64,000 bases of DNA from Scolanthus callimorphus (Eukaryota; Cnidaria; Anthozoa; Actiniaria; Edwardsiidae): contig CM066919.1 in the NCBI GenBank assembly GCA_033964015.1, positions 4,492,101 to 4,556,100 of the forward strand, written 5' to 3'. The translations under genes and the position numbers were made by a program. This document shows, in pieces, positions 1 through 11,263 of this stretch (the first letter of the stretch is position 1; each line of letters starts with the position of its first letter). The notes under the pieces are model-generated. The model searched no databases and had not been told where the DNA came from. It was given only the letters and a program-made list of their open reading frames with translations.

Positions 1-1
1 A

Positions 2-241
2 AATCTTATATTATTTTTTAAATTATACTTGGCTAAGGTATTGCTTGGCATTCATGTTCTCCATTTTTGTCCTATGTGTGAGAAACGCATTTTAGATGCA
101 AGGGAAATACCCCAACGCCAGCTTCAGAAGGAAAGCAGTGTCCACTGTGCTCAGTGTGATCAGTGGTACCATTGGCCATGTGTCAATGTGACCTCTGATG
201 GTATCACTGACTGGGTATGTGCTCTTTGCAAGAGCACATAA
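2..241 (+). CDS. PHD-type zinc finger, C-terminal end (partial, runs off left edge)
   Basis: The frame is open from the window edge to a stop at 239-241. It contains two Cys pairs (CPMC and CAQC), then a DQWYH.PC segment and a final WVCALC, in the Cys4-His-Cys3 order and spacing of a PHD/RING-like zinc finger with the usual Trp just before the last pair. No ATG starts it convincingly, so this is probably the last exon or tail of a longer protein. An AATAAA at 1085-1090 could be its poly(A) signal. It converges on the THAP transposase at 1219-2550. PHD-like tails are found on accessory proteins of some eukaryotic DNA transposons, so it may belong to the same element; that is inference. It could instead be the end of a host chromatin protein. 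Confidence 0.5.
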   Translation, partial: NLILFFKLYLAKVLLGIHVLHFCPMCEKRILDAREIPQRQLQKESSVHCAQCDQWYHWPCVNVTSDGITDWVCALCKST

Positions 242-475
242 CATTTTCACCAATTCAGTAGATATCCAATTCTGCAGGCTATTATCGGCTCCTGAAACTG
301 AGGATATCCCAGCATATTCACTGTTCTGTATCATATGAACACTTTGTGTCAATCTCAGACATTTCTCAATAATTTCAGTTTTTATCCAACTGATTTGGTG
401 AATACTTAAACAACTGTTCCCCTCAGGATAGATGAACATAAGGCAGGATATATACATTGATAGGGACATCTCGGT

Positions 476-586
476 TTCCCTGCTAGCAGAAGCCTCTTTT
501 CTTGTATTTCTCTTGGCTGGTGTTTGTAAGGACCAAACACTAGCCCAGCAAAATACAGAGAAAAGAAGCCTCTGCTAAGCAGGGAA
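476..586. mobile_element. 111-bp fold-back MITE
   Basis: The ends are inverted repeats, TTCCCTGCTAGCAGAAGCC against a right end that reads the same inwards with a few mismatches, and the pairing continues through a CTTTTCT...TATTT block. The flanks 467-475 (CATCTCGGT) and 587-595 (TGTCTCGGT) match at 7 of 9 positions and look like a target-site duplication of 7 to 9 bp. It lies between the PHD-finger tail and the transposase. The rest of 587-1218 holds only an AATAAA at 1085-1090 and no other feature I could recognise. Confidence 0.6.
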
Positions 587-1218
587 TGTCTCGGTATATC
601 CACCACTATTCATGTGCCCTTTGGGCAATAGTCGTTAACTATTCATAGAATGCATGATAATTCAGGAATGCCAACCCTTAGACTGAAAAATAATCTTGAG
701 AATTTTTTTCTTAAGTAATCAAATCCACAAGAGGAGAATATATATTATTGCAGTCTGATTGAATTTTTTCCTGGGAGACAAAGTAAAATCAGAAAAACCA
801 GGATAGTTGATGTCCAAGTTACTTCAATAATCAGTATGTCATTTGTGATATTTAATACATTCAGTGGAACTATTCTATTTTCTCAGTTTTGAGGGGCAAA
901 GTTTCTTTAAATAATGTAAAGAAAATCATGATTAATCAATATTATATTTTGCATGTTCAAAATGCATTTTTTACAATAATGAAGCACAATTTCAAATTTA
1001 TTACATTTTTACAATCTCAGCAAAATTCTCAGTGTGAAAAGAATATTTATATTGAACAGTCTCCTGGAGGTTCTTGAACTGTACAATAAAGAGTATATTT
1101 TAAAATTTTGAGAGTTATAAATATATTATACAATTGAGTATAATTACTCAAGCGATGCCGACTTCATCTCGGTGACTATTTGCTGGCGAATATTACAATT
1201 ACAATATGCAGATATCCT

Positions 1219-2550
1219 TTAAACAACTAAAGGGTTCTTCAAATTTGTCAATGCAGCACATACAGTGATAATGTCATCTGCAACTGGGAGAAGACTAATT
1301 GGTAATTCATGTTTCAGAATCTGGTAGTCTTTAAGTCGTCCTATGGCCATTTCTACATAAATCCGTATGTTTGCAAACTTAGAGGTTTCTCTGACATCCT
1401 TTCCTGTCATCTGTATGTTGGTGTGGCATGAGGGAGGGATGGCCAGACGGCATTGGTGAAATGCAAGCAGGTCTTCAATTTTGAAGCCACGGTCTGCCAT
1501 GACCAAATCACCTGGTTGCAATAAGTTCAGGAACCCTGAATTCTGTGTAATGAAATTGTCACTTGCTCTTCCACCATATGAGTCAGATATGAAACTGAAA
1601 CAACCATTAGGAGTAATGCCAACTAATACTTTAATAGTGCAGTGATGTTTATATTCAGACCAGAATAATGCTTGGAGGCCAAGACTTGAAGGGGTCTCAA
1701 TATAGAGTTCAGTACAGTCCACAATTACTCTACATTTCTTATAGTATTTGCGGAAACTGTCTGGCAGATTTCTAGACACTTGAATTCTACTTGGCCAAGG
1801 TATTAGGAATTTTAGTTCTAATTTCATCAGACGGAGCCAGGAAAATATCACTGAACTGACCACTGAGGGACTCACTCTGAAAACCACAGCTAGATATTCT
1901 GTCAGCAGTCCTAGGCGGAGTCTCTGCATGGTTAAAAAGAATTCCTCTTCCAGACAAAGACGTCTGTTTCCATGGACCTCTATTCGGTTTCTTTCTTTCA
2001 CATCTTTTTCCATTTTTTTCTTTCCTTCCTGGCAGTATCTCATGTTCAAAGCTTTCTCCTGAAGAAAACTGAACACATGTTTAAAGCAGGCAGTATTTTG
2101 AAAGCCTGTAAATAGCCTAACATCAGAATCTCTCGTGAGCTCTTCAAATGTGACACAGGGCCCTCTGCAGAGGGGTTGACTCTCATTTTTCATAGGTGCA
2201 GGCTGGGCACTCCCAGAAACTTGATTAGGCTCTAGCAGTTGTCGTTCCAGTTTTCTTCGTTTAACAGGTGACTTTTTAATGTCATCACTTTTCCTCAAGT
2301 ACAGGGTCGGGTTTGGGGATTCATTAGTGGGTTTCCCATAGAGAAAATGATTAGAACAGACCACTTGGAAATCGGTTGCTTGGAAATTTTTTCTTCCTAA
2401 ACTGACTTGACTCTCCCATATCACCCGCTTTTCATCATCTTTAGTCATGGAATGGAATTTCAGCTCTTCAACATGGCCCCTCTTCTTAATATTCTCTGGA
2501 TACCTGCTGTCGTTCGTGCAGGGGCCAACACAACATCTGTTGTGCGGCAT
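1219..2550 (-). CDS. THAP-domain DDE transposase (or domesticated derivative)
   Basis: A single uninterrupted ORF of about 443 aa. The first frame Met lies further upstream (2604), but I chose 2550 because a THAP zinc finger normally begins at the start Met: CCVGPC near residues 6-11, a central Trp, and VCSNHF near 65-70 give the C2CH signature. Residues about 200-240 look like the helix-turn-helix that precedes DDE_Tnp_4 domains. The catalytic triad is visible as VDCTE (D278), ADRGF (D353) and YVEMAIGRLK (E400). This layout is known for THAP-bearing transposases of animal DNA transposons. No frameshift or stop interrupts it, and all three acidic residues are kept, so it could still encode an active enzyme or a domesticated one. 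Terminal inverted repeats were not found. Confidence 0.85.
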   Translation of the reverse strand: MPHNRCCVGPCTNDSRYPENIKKRGHVEELKFHSMTKDDEKRVIWESQVSLGRKNFQATDFQVVCSNHFLYGKPTNESPNPTLYLRKSDDIKKSPVKRRKLERQLLEPNQVSGSAQPAPMKNESQPLCRGPCVTFEELTRDSDVRLFTGFQNTACFKHVFSFLQEKALNMRYCQEGKKKMEKDVKERNRIEVHGNRRLCLEEEFFLTMQRLRLGLLTEYLAVVFRVSPSVVSSVIFSWLRLMKLELKFLIPWPSRIQVSRNLPDSFRKYYKKCRVIVDCTELYIETPSSLGLQALFWSEYKHHCTIKVLVGITPNGCFSFISDSYGGRASDNFITQNSGFLNLLQPGDLVMADRGFKIEDLLAFHQCRLAIPPSCHTNIQMTGKDVRETSKFANIRIYVEMAIGRLKDYQILKHELPISLLPVADDIITVCAALTNLKNPLVV

Positions 2551-3625
2551 GACACTTCGAAAATAATACTCCAAACTGCGAATCGACAAAAAATGAAAAT
2601 GCATATTTAATGACTTAATAATTATAATGAACTGATATTGAATATCAATACATTGGTTGGTAAAACAAAGGTATTTGCAGTGAAATGTGTCGATTTATCA
2701 AACGTAAAAAAGCTAAATTATTCACGGGAAAAGCGACATAATTGAAACATGTTGCTTATCGTCACGCTGTCCGCTTTGGTTACAGTATGAAAAGGGTAGG
2801 AAAAATGCATCATCCAAAACAGAAATGCGACATAATAATTAAAAAACAAATTTCCTCTCTACCGTGAACCTAGATTTTGTAGTAAATGTTTGAAAATCAA
2901 TGTAAGAAGGCTTAAAACAGGCAGGCGCGTTGTTTGGATGGCTTTCGGCTTGTTATCAAAATGTCCGTAATTGTACTTGAAACGATTTTGCGATCATTCG
3001 CGGGTCAGAAAAAATGAAGATGCAGCGTATTGTCCTTGAAAACTTGCAGGCAGTTAGCAATAGGCTTAGGAAACAAGCTGTGTTGGTTATAACTTGTGAA
3101 ATACAAAGGAAGTCGTTTGTCTTGAGGTCAACTTTGCTTGGTCGGCCATTGTTTGCTTTTCGCACGACTGCTTACGCTCACCGGCTCGCGCTGTATTTTC
3201 CCTTAATTCTTCCTTGTTTTTCATTGAAATGGGTTTCAAAAACTTTCTAAAGCAGAATGAGTAGTTGCTTAATTCAAAGGAGACAATCATTTTCAACAGA
3301 AACTCACCTTTCGCCGAAAAACTTGAAAACGTTTTGGACTACTGTCAAATTGTGACACTCACCTTGACCCACTCGAGCTACGGTCCAATGCCCTAATTAC
3401 CCATGATGCAATTTTTTCCCGAAAGCGTCTATTCACATTGTGGCATGTACACCAACGCGGAATACCGAACATATCCACCAATAAGCAAAACTTGCCAAAA
3501 TTCGATGTTTGGAAATGGATGCTTTTCCATCGACCCCTAAAAAACGTAGTTTGAAAACAGTATAAAATCCTCAAACAAAAAAATCTCATAAGGAAAAGGT
3601 TTAAATTTCCGAGTTTCATCTTCTA
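2551..3625. other. Region without a recognised gene
   Basis: Sequence upstream of the transposase. Short overlapping ORFs on both strands near 3000-3300 show no recognisable motif and are probably chance. If the transposase element is intact, its right terminal repeat should be in here, but without the left end it cannot be identified. Confidence 0.4.
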
Positions 3626-6345
3626 GCAAACCCCAAATGACTCAGAATGTCTGAGTCTCTCGCCAAACCCACAAATGACTCGGAATTTCTTAGTCTCTCG
3701 CCAACCCCCAAATGACTCGGAATTTCTGAGTCTCTCGCCAACCCCAAATGATTCAGAATTTCTGAGTCTCTCGCCAACCCCAAATGATTCAGAATTTCTG
3801 AGTCTCTCGCCAACCCCAAATGATTCAGAATTTCTGAGTCTCTCGCCAATCCCCAAATGATTCAGAATTTCTGAGTCTCTCGCCAACTCACAAATGACTC
3901 GGAATTTCTGAGTCTCTCGCCAACCCCCAAATGATTCAGAATTTCTGAGTCTCTCGCCAACTCACAAATGACTCGGAATTTCTGAGTCTCTCGCCAATCC
4001 CCAAATGATTCAGAATTTCTGAGTCTCTCGCCAACTCACAAATGACTCGGAATTTCTGAGTCTCTCGCCAACCCCCAAATGACTCGGAATTTCTGAGTCT
4101 CTCGCCAACCCCAAATGATTCAGAATTTCTGAGTCTCTCGCCAACCCCAAATGATTCAGAATTTCTGAGTCTCTCGCCAACCCCCAAATGATTCAGAATT
4201 TCTGAGTCTCTCGCCAATCCCCAAATGATTCAGAATTTCTGAGTCTCTCGCCAACCCCCAAATGATTCAGAATTTCTGAGTCTCTCGCCAATCCCCAAAT
4301 GATTCAGAATTTCTGAGTCTCTCGCCAACCCCAAATGATTCAGAATTTCTGAGTCTCTCGCCAATCCCCAAATGATTCAGAATTTCTGAGTCTCTCGCCA
4401 ATCCCCAAATGATTCAGAATTTCTGAGTCTCTCGCCAATCCCCAAATGATTCAGAATTTCTGAGTCTCTCGCCAACCCAAATGATTCAGAATTTCTGAGT
4501 CTCTCGCCAATCCCCAAATGATTCAGAATTTCTGAGTCTCTCGCCAATCCCCAAATGATTCAGAATTTCTGAGTCTCTCGCCAACCCCAAATGATTCAGA
4601 ATTTCTGAGTCTCTCGCCAACCCCCAAATGATTCAGAATTTCTGAGTCTCTCGCCAACCCCCAAATGATTCAGAATTTCTGAGTCTCTCGCCAATCCCCA
4701 AATGATTCAGAATTTCTGAGTCTCTCGCCAACCCCAAATGATTCAGAATTTCTGAGTCTCTCGCCAATCCCCAAATGATTCAGAATTTCTGAGTCTCTCG
4801 CCAATCCCCAAATGATTCAGAATTTCTGAGTCTCTCGCCAACCCCAAATGATTCAGAATTTCTGAGTCTCTCGCCAACCCCAAATGATTCAGAATTTCTG
4901 AGTCTCTCGCCAACCCCCAAATGATTCAGAATTTCTGAGTCTCTCGCCAATCCCCAAATGATTCAGAATTTCTGAGTCTCTCGCCAACCCCAAATGATTC
5001 AGAATTTCTGAGTCTCTCGCCAATCCCCAAATGATTCAGAATTTCTGAGTCTCTCGCCAATCCCCAAATGATTCAGAATTTCTGAGTCTCTCGCCAACCC
5101 CAAATGATTCAGAATTTCTGAGTCTCTCGCCAACCCCCAAATGATTCAGAATTTCTGAGTCTCTCGCCAACCCCCAAATGATTCAGAATTTCTGAGTCTC
5201 TCGCCAATCCCCAAATGATTCAGAATTTCTGAGTCTCTCGCCAACCCCAAATGATTCAGAATTTCTGAGTCTCTCGCCAATCCCCAAATGATTCAGAATT
5301 TCTGAGTCTCTCGCCAATCCCCAAATGATTCAGAATTTCTGAGTCTCTCGCCAATCCCCAAATGATTCAGAATTTCTGAGTCTCTCGCCAATCCCCAAAT
5401 GATTCAGAATTTCTGAGTCTCTCGCCAACCCCAAATGATTCAGAATTTCTGAGTCTCTCGCCAACCCCCAAATGATTCAGAATTTCTGAGTCTCTCGCCA
5501 ACCCCCAAATGATTCAGAATTTCTGAGTCTCTCGCCAATCCCCAAATGATTCAGAATTTCTGAGTCTCTCGCCAACCCCAAATGATTCAGAATTTCTGAG
5601 TCTCTCGCCAATCCCCAAATGATTCAGAATTTCTGAGTCTCTCGCCAATCCCCAAATGATTCAGAATTTCTGAGTCTCTCGCCAATCCCCAAATGATTCA
5701 GAATTTCTGAGTCTCTCGCCAACCCCAAATTGCTCGGAATTTCTAAAACTCTCTCCAACCCCAAATGATTCAGAATTTCTGAGTCTCTCGCCAACCCCAA
5801 ATGATTCAGAATTTCTGAGTCTCTCGCCAATCCCCAAATGATTCAGAATTTCTGAGTCTCTCGCCAATCCCCAAATGATTCAGAATTTCTGAGTCTCTCG
5901 CCAATCCCCAAATGATTCAGAATTTCTGAGTCTCTCGCCAATCCCCAAATGATTCAGAATTTCTGAGTCTCTCGCCAACCCCAAATGATTCAGAATTTCT
6001 GAGTCTCTCGCCAACCCCCAAATGATTCAGAATTTCTGAGTCTCTCGCCAACCCCCAAATGATTCAGAATTTCTGAGTCTCTCGCCAATCCCCAAATGAT
6101 TCAGAATTTCTGAGTCTCTCGCCAACCCCAAATGATTCAGAATTTCTGAGTCTCTCGCCAATCCCCAAATGATTCAGAATTTCTGAGTCTCTCGCCAATC
6201 CCCAAATGATTCAGAATTTCTGAGTCTCTCGCCATCCCCAAATGATTCAGAATTTCTGAGTCTCTCGCCAACCCCAAATTGCTCAGAATTTCTAAAACTC
6301 TCTCCAACCCCACGACTCCACTAAACCCTCAGAATTTCTCGGCAC
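3626..6345. repeat. 36-37 bp satellite array, about 73 monomers
   Basis: A continuous head-to-tail array whose monomer reads approximately CAAATGATTCAGAATTTC then TGAGTCTCTCGCCAAYCCC. Each monomer contains an almost perfect inverted repeat (GATTCAGAA-T-TTCTGAGTC). Monomers differ mainly in the linker: CAACCCC, CAACCCCC, CAATCCCC or CAACTCAC. The first monomers carry ACTCGG in place of ATTCAG, as expected at a degenerating edge. The order of linker types, and a variant monomer near 5727 and again near 6267, repeat with a spacing of about 550 bp, which indicates a higher-order unit. ORFs reading ARDSEILNHLG-like peptides on the - strand are by-products of the near-multiple-of-three period. Confidence 0.97.
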
Positions 6346-7835
6346 GACTCAGAAAGCTAGCGATCACTACCCCTAAAAATAATGCTCGATGTTCCTACAT
6401 TTCAAAGAACCTGTGTCAGCCGCCATTTTGACAGCATAGCAACATACCAAGTCGGAGAAAGTATATCCATTTCCATCGGCTGATTTGGAGAATTGAATTT
6501 AGTAAATAAAATATAAAACTTTGTTTTTAGATGTTGATTTAGATCCTGATTTAGATGTTTCTACAAGTAATTCGTCTTCTAATATCAAACGAGAACAATA
6601 ACAGAGGAGTGGCTGACACAGACTCTAAAGTTAATAATGTTCTAAATTGTACCTCTTATCTCTTTGTAAAAAAATATTCGATATAAATTAACATCTATCA
6701 CTCTTAGATATTAGATAGATCACATGGAGAAGGGGAAAAATAAATATAACTACACTAGTGCCACTTTCTTTTCTATTTGCCACAATGTCTATTACATTCT
6801 TCCGTGACTTATCCGTTTATCGGTAGCTTTCTTCTCCCTGGACATCTTTAGTAGATATCTAAAACAGAAAATAGTGACTTATCAGTGGTTTTGTTGCAAA
6901 AAATAATTGATGTGTGTACAGGAATACTATATTTGATAATTCAGAGAGGAGAACAAATTATATATAAAACGCCGATATGGATATCGTTGGCACTGAAAAA
7001 CGGCTGCAACAGAACGTGCAAAAATCACGCCATTTTCTTGCATACTTGGTTAGGGTTTTGTTCGAAAGGGATGCAGTTGTAGATTGGAGTTTTTTCGCGT
7101 CACAATTGGTGTTCTCTTCTTCGAATCCCAACATGTAAACAACGAAACATAATTTCAAACAGACTACGACTCACTGAACAGACTACCGAGAACTAATTAC
7201 TAAAGATTTTCACAATATACCGGCTCTTCCTACAAAACACCTCGCGAGTTACGTCACAAAAGCTTCCTTTGTTTATTAGAGCAAATATTTCATGAAAGGA
7301 GAGCTGAACACAAAGGTGTCATTTGGTTCTTACACACCAAAGCCGCACTGCTTTGGCCCGTCATAAAACCAGCGTACTACGATTTCCCACGAGTGTTTTC
7401 TCATTTTCGTCTGTATTATGTGGTAATATCTGTTATTGATTTCTGCCTCTCATGCAATGCTTCGTTAAAAATCTGTTATTGATTGACGGGAGCCAGAAAG
7501 CGGTTTGTCAGTCCGCTTGGAGTTCGCAGATAATCATGAAATAGCTAAAGCCATTTTGAAGCAAATGTAACTAATATTTTTCCACGAGATGCCAAATTGC
7601 ACATTTCGCGCATTACTCCGATACGCGACGTTTTGACATCACAGCATAATAATAATAACCTATACCCAGAATCAAACAGCAGTCACTTCCGTTTATCGAT
7701 GAGCACTACCCGTATTATTTTGTTGGTGTTTACTGTGATCTCCTAATTATTAAAATTAAAAGTTAAAACTTACTCCTCGCTACACAGAAGATGTTCCGTT
7801 GACTTGACATTCGAATAAATAGAATTCAAGCTTAC
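6346..7835. other. Region without a recognised gene
   Basis: No coding region is supported. The stretch 7480-7548 is a degenerate piece of the fold-back family found intact at 18329-18634: it shares TTGATTGACGGGAGCCAGAA and GAGTTCGCAGA blocks. The remainder looks like unique intergenic or intronic DNA. Confidence 0.4.
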
Positions 7836-7897
7836 CGTTCAAACTTGTAATGGCGTCCTCTTCGGCGTCCTGTAGTTGCAAAGCAGCATCCGCGTGA
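7836..7897 (-). CDS. Possible internal coding exon of an unidentified gene
   Basis: On the - strand a 62-nt block lies between a good acceptor (GTTTGTTTCAG) and a strong donor (G|GTAAGCTT). In the one open phase it encodes HADAALQLQDAEEDAI followed by TSLN, an acidic helical-looking peptide, with single split-codon nucleotides at both ends. No neighbouring exon could be joined and no family recognised. The peptide composition and both splice signals are unlike the surrounding low-complexity DNA, but a block this short can arise by chance, so this is a candidate only. Confidence 0.25.
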
Positions 7898-8317
7898 CTG
7901 AAACAAACTTCATCTGTTCATGTTCGCTTTGTTTTGCAATAAAGAGACGAATATAGTATCGGCTGGTTGGCGGTAGTGCATTACTCTCCGGCTATAAACG
8001 CACGTTTTGATTAGACCCTACATTAACCTGAGAATCTGGATGATCGCTCCTCCGTATTTCCACTCTCGACAACATTCTGCCCAGCTCAAACCTACGCATT
8101 TACTTGGTATATGTTTACACTTCTACTCCACCGCTGCTGATACAAAATTCAAAACAAGCGACTATCCAATAAAAAAGGCAGAGAAAATTTAATGACCAAT
8201 CAGAAGGAGATATAATAGGCCAAAACCTTTCACGTGACCACTCTAACATAGAGTGATGTGTGATTTTGCAACGGACTGATCATTGTGCTTGAATTTTAAC
8301 ATAAGTCTTTGTCGTCG

Positions 8318-8500
8318 ATGGCTACAATGTCAAGTAAAAGTAGGAAAGGAAAGGAAAGGCCAACAGTAGTGTTACTTCCAAACAAGTGCAAGAAGGAGAG
8401 GGCGAACATTTTACAAAAGAATACAGTTCTTCAAGCTTTTCGCCAGGGCTTCCTCGCGGGTTTCTTGGTGGGTTGGTTGAACGATATGACGGAGTTCTAA
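8318..8500 (+). CDS. Small ORF of unknown function, 60 aa
   Basis: The first ATG after a possible promoter segment opens a 60-codon ORF that begins MATMSSKSRKGKERPTVVLL, rich in Lys and Arg. About 80 bp upstream is a TCACGTGA E-box-type palindrome near 8230. A second frame over the last third (8430-8535) is also open and protein-like, ending in NEDADLFI, so the locus may be frameshifted, or a first exon with an unrecognised donor. No homologue is recognised. It may be a small gene, a retropseudogene or chance. Confidence 0.25.
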   Translation: MATMSSKSRKGKERPTVVLLPNKCKKERANILQKNTVLQAFRQGFLAGFLVGWLNDMTEF

Positions 8501-8858
8501 AGCCCAATGAAGATGCCGATTTGTTTATATAAAATCCTCATAAACATAAGCGATCATGGAACGGAAGGTAAATGCTGATTTCTTTGATATATGCTCGGCT
8601 ATTTACCATTCTGGGTTAGAAGGAGAACTTTGCGTATGATCCCCTGCTCATCAATTTCCAATAGGTCTCTGAGAGACCTCAGCTAGCAGGGAATGCGTAA
8701 GGAAAACTGGTGTAAGCACACGAAAGTACAGGATTGATCTTTCTCAGGATTTCTTTTGGAAGCATACTGCACAAAATAGGGTTCGGCTTTGCACTACAGT
8801 TCGACATGAAATCGCAATATCAAACCCCATTTGTTGGTAACATTGGCGTTTAGGCTAC

Positions 8859-8905
8859 GTCCAGACATAGTTAGTAGAGTCCCCTCTACTAACTATGGTC
8901 CAGAC
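8859..8905. repeat. Perfect hairpin between 8-bp direct repeats
   Basis: A 13-bp perfect stem (ATAGTTAGTAGAG, 8867-8879, with 8884-8896) and a 4-nt loop sit between two GTCCAGAC octamers at 8859-8866 and 8898-8905. This looks like a tiny fold-back insertion or footprint with an 8-bp target duplication. Confidence 0.6.
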
Positions 8906-9527
8906 GGTACTAAAAGAATTTGCCTTCTATTACGAGGATGATATGTGTTGTGGTATTTTTTCTAAAGCATTTCTAAACGAGCTTTAGATACTCTTCAGAC
9001 TTCTGTACTTCGTTTCTTCAGCGCCTTGAAGCAATGATTTCCGGCTGATTTGCTCAACAAACCATATTCTCGTGTTTAATTTTGCACGCGATAATTGATT
9101 TTTTGACAGGCTCAAAATTGTATCCATGATCACAAATCACTTCCCATAGAAGCGGAGCGCTTGAATTGACATCCCGTCGTGAAATCGCAGACGGTATTAT
9201 GGCTGCACGCAGGCTAACGTTGGTTATCAACAAAATGTCTGGATTTTGATACATTTTACCTGTTGACATTGTTCAAACGTTAATCTAACATTTCCAGTCA
9301 ACACGTACGTTGGCAAAAGACACGAATCTGTACCCGCGTGGTCCCATCCGGCGGTGTTTTGACGGGGTTTTGGCAGCCCTTTTACGTATTTTCCATTCTA
9401 TATTATGTTTTCTTTGGTTTGGTAATTTGGTTTGTAAATTATTAAGTTAGGGTTTTGTTAGCTCGTGAAAATGTCATATTATTCCTTTTTGCACTGACAG
9501 ATCTACACGGGAAGAAACCTTCGCAGC

Positions 9528-9552
9528 AGAGAGAGAGAGAGAGAGAGAGAGC
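9528..9552. repeat. (GA)n microsatellite
   Basis: About twelve uninterrupted GA dinucleotides. It lies inside chance ORFs on both strands. Confidence 0.95.
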
Positions 9553-9719
9553 CCCGTACACGAGTGCGATGACTATTTTATATCGAATCGAAGTAGGCAA
9601 GTTTAGTGCTATCGTTTTGACGAATGCAGCCCAATGGAACTGATTTAGAGTAGTAGTTTCGCAATTTCCCCTTCTTGTACAAAGTGTAAACAGATAGTTG
9701 GCCATAGTTTATAAATATA

Positions 9720-10079
9720 CACTCTTTTTATAAGAACCTTTTTTATAAGAACGTTGAGCCTGAAATTTACCCAAATTTTAAGAACATGCTAAGAACATGC
9801 CTGAGCCTCAGATAGGAGCAAAATAGGTTTATTTTCAGTGATGCGTTCTAAAATCCAGAATCAAATGTGTTAATAATAACGACCTTCAATATTGTAATTT
9901 ATAAACCCCCTTAAATACTTCTTACGTATGTATCCTTCCATAAGATCTATCATATTTCAGGTTCCGACGTAACTGAAATGTAAGAACATCCGTAAGAACA
10001 TTTCCAGCATCAAACTGCTCCAAAAATAAGAACGGCCCAGCCTCAACTGAAAATTAGACGTTCTTATAAAAAAAGAGTG
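9720..10079. mobile_element. 360-bp TIR MITE with TA target duplication
   Basis: The left end is CACTCTTTTTATAAGAAC and the right end is its inverse with two extra A/T bases. The inward match resumes at GTTGAGCCTGA against TCAACTGAAAATTAGACG. TA dinucleotides at 9718-9719 and 10080-10081 flank it, as expected for Tc1/mariner-type integration. There is no coding capacity. The left end has a partial internal duplication of TTTTTTATAAGAAC. Confidence 0.75.
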
Positions 10080-10204
10080 TACTCGATGATTATAGCTTCA
10101 TTTTGACGTGTAAACCATTATTGTAAATCGAGATCACTTTTGTTACATTCGATTACATAGTACGCTAGAAATTCCATAGTCCAGTAGAGAATATCCTATT
10201 CAGG

Positions 10205-10610
10205 ACTGGTGGTCAAAATTCTGAATCATTTTCGGAGTTGGCGGGAGACTCAGGAATTCTGAGTCTTTGGGTGTTGGAGAGAGACTCAGAATTTCTGATT
10301 CTGAATCGTTTTCGGGGTTGGCGAGATGGAGAGACTCAGAAATTCTCAGTCCTTACGGGGTTGGCGAGAAACTCAGCAATTCTGGGTCATTTGGGGGTTA
10401 GCGCGAGACTCAAAATTTCTGAGTCATTTGGGAGTTGGCGAGATACTCAGAAATTCTGAGTCATTTGGGGTTGGCGAGAGTCTCAGAAATTCTGAATCAT
10501 TTGGGGGTTGTCGAGAGACTCAGATCTTCTGAGTTTATCAATCATCCCAAACGACTCAGAATTTCCGATTTGTTTTGGTGTCGGTGAGAAGACTTAGAAA
10601 TTCTGACAGT
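10205..10610. repeat. Degenerate copy of the 36-bp satellite in reverse orientation
   Basis: About eleven diverged monomers of the 3626-6345 family, inverted: GGCGAGAGACTCAGAAATTC then TGAGTCATTTGGGG. Divergence is much higher than in the main array, with linker length changes and substitutions in the palindromic core, so this is an older or unmaintained segment. Confidence 0.93.
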
Positions 10611-10807
10611 TTTAAAAGGATGGTGTTTGGATGTTCTTCTCCGAGTGTCAAAATTGCTAGTTGCTTTGTATAGAAAATTCCTCTTACCCACATTTTTAGT
10701 GTGAGATAATTACCGATATACTTCAAACTCATTTTTTATCGGAGGTATATTTATAGTTATTCACCAAGTTTTCCAATTTTGGAATGCCACATTTTAGTTT
10801 GGAACGC

Positions 10808-10875
10808 GTTTAGATATCTGATGGGGGTGATATCTTTTCGTGCCCTCAAGGATGCAGGGATTTTTCACCACAATA
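10808..10875 (+). repeat. Dispersed repeat, copy 1 of 2
   Basis: TAGATATCTGATGGGGGTGA and the following 45 bases, including CGTGCCCTCAAGGA and GCAGGGATTTTTCAC, recur at 47530-47605 in the same orientation with a few differences. This is an unclassified interspersed element. Confidence 0.8.
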
Positions 10876-11263
10876 TCCGTTATTTTTCTCCTCATAGCTT
10901 TAGCAAAGTACACTAGTAGCCTTTCAACAAACCAATTACAGTCAGGTCTCTCGATTTTTCATAATAATGTTAGTTTAAAACCGAAATCTTGAAACACTCG
11001 TTACAGAGTACTTATCTCAAATTGATTTTCATTTTAATATAATCGGTGTAACTGAAACCGAAATTACAAATTCAAATGAGAATGCCTGTCTACCAAAAAT
11101 TCCTGGCTATGCTTTTGAGCACGTGCCTACACCTTTATCTTCTGGCGGAGCCGGCCTTTTCATCGATGAGACGCTTGATTACACAATCATCGAAAAGACA
11201 TCAAACGAAAGCTTTCCAGGCGTTGTGGGTGGAATTGTCTTTTGTTAAAAAAAAATTATTTTA

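Noticed and set aside
3616..6100. ORFs such as ARDSEILNHLG repeats
   Set aside because: They are translations of a 36-37 bp satellite whose period is near a multiple of three; frames change whenever the linker length changes.
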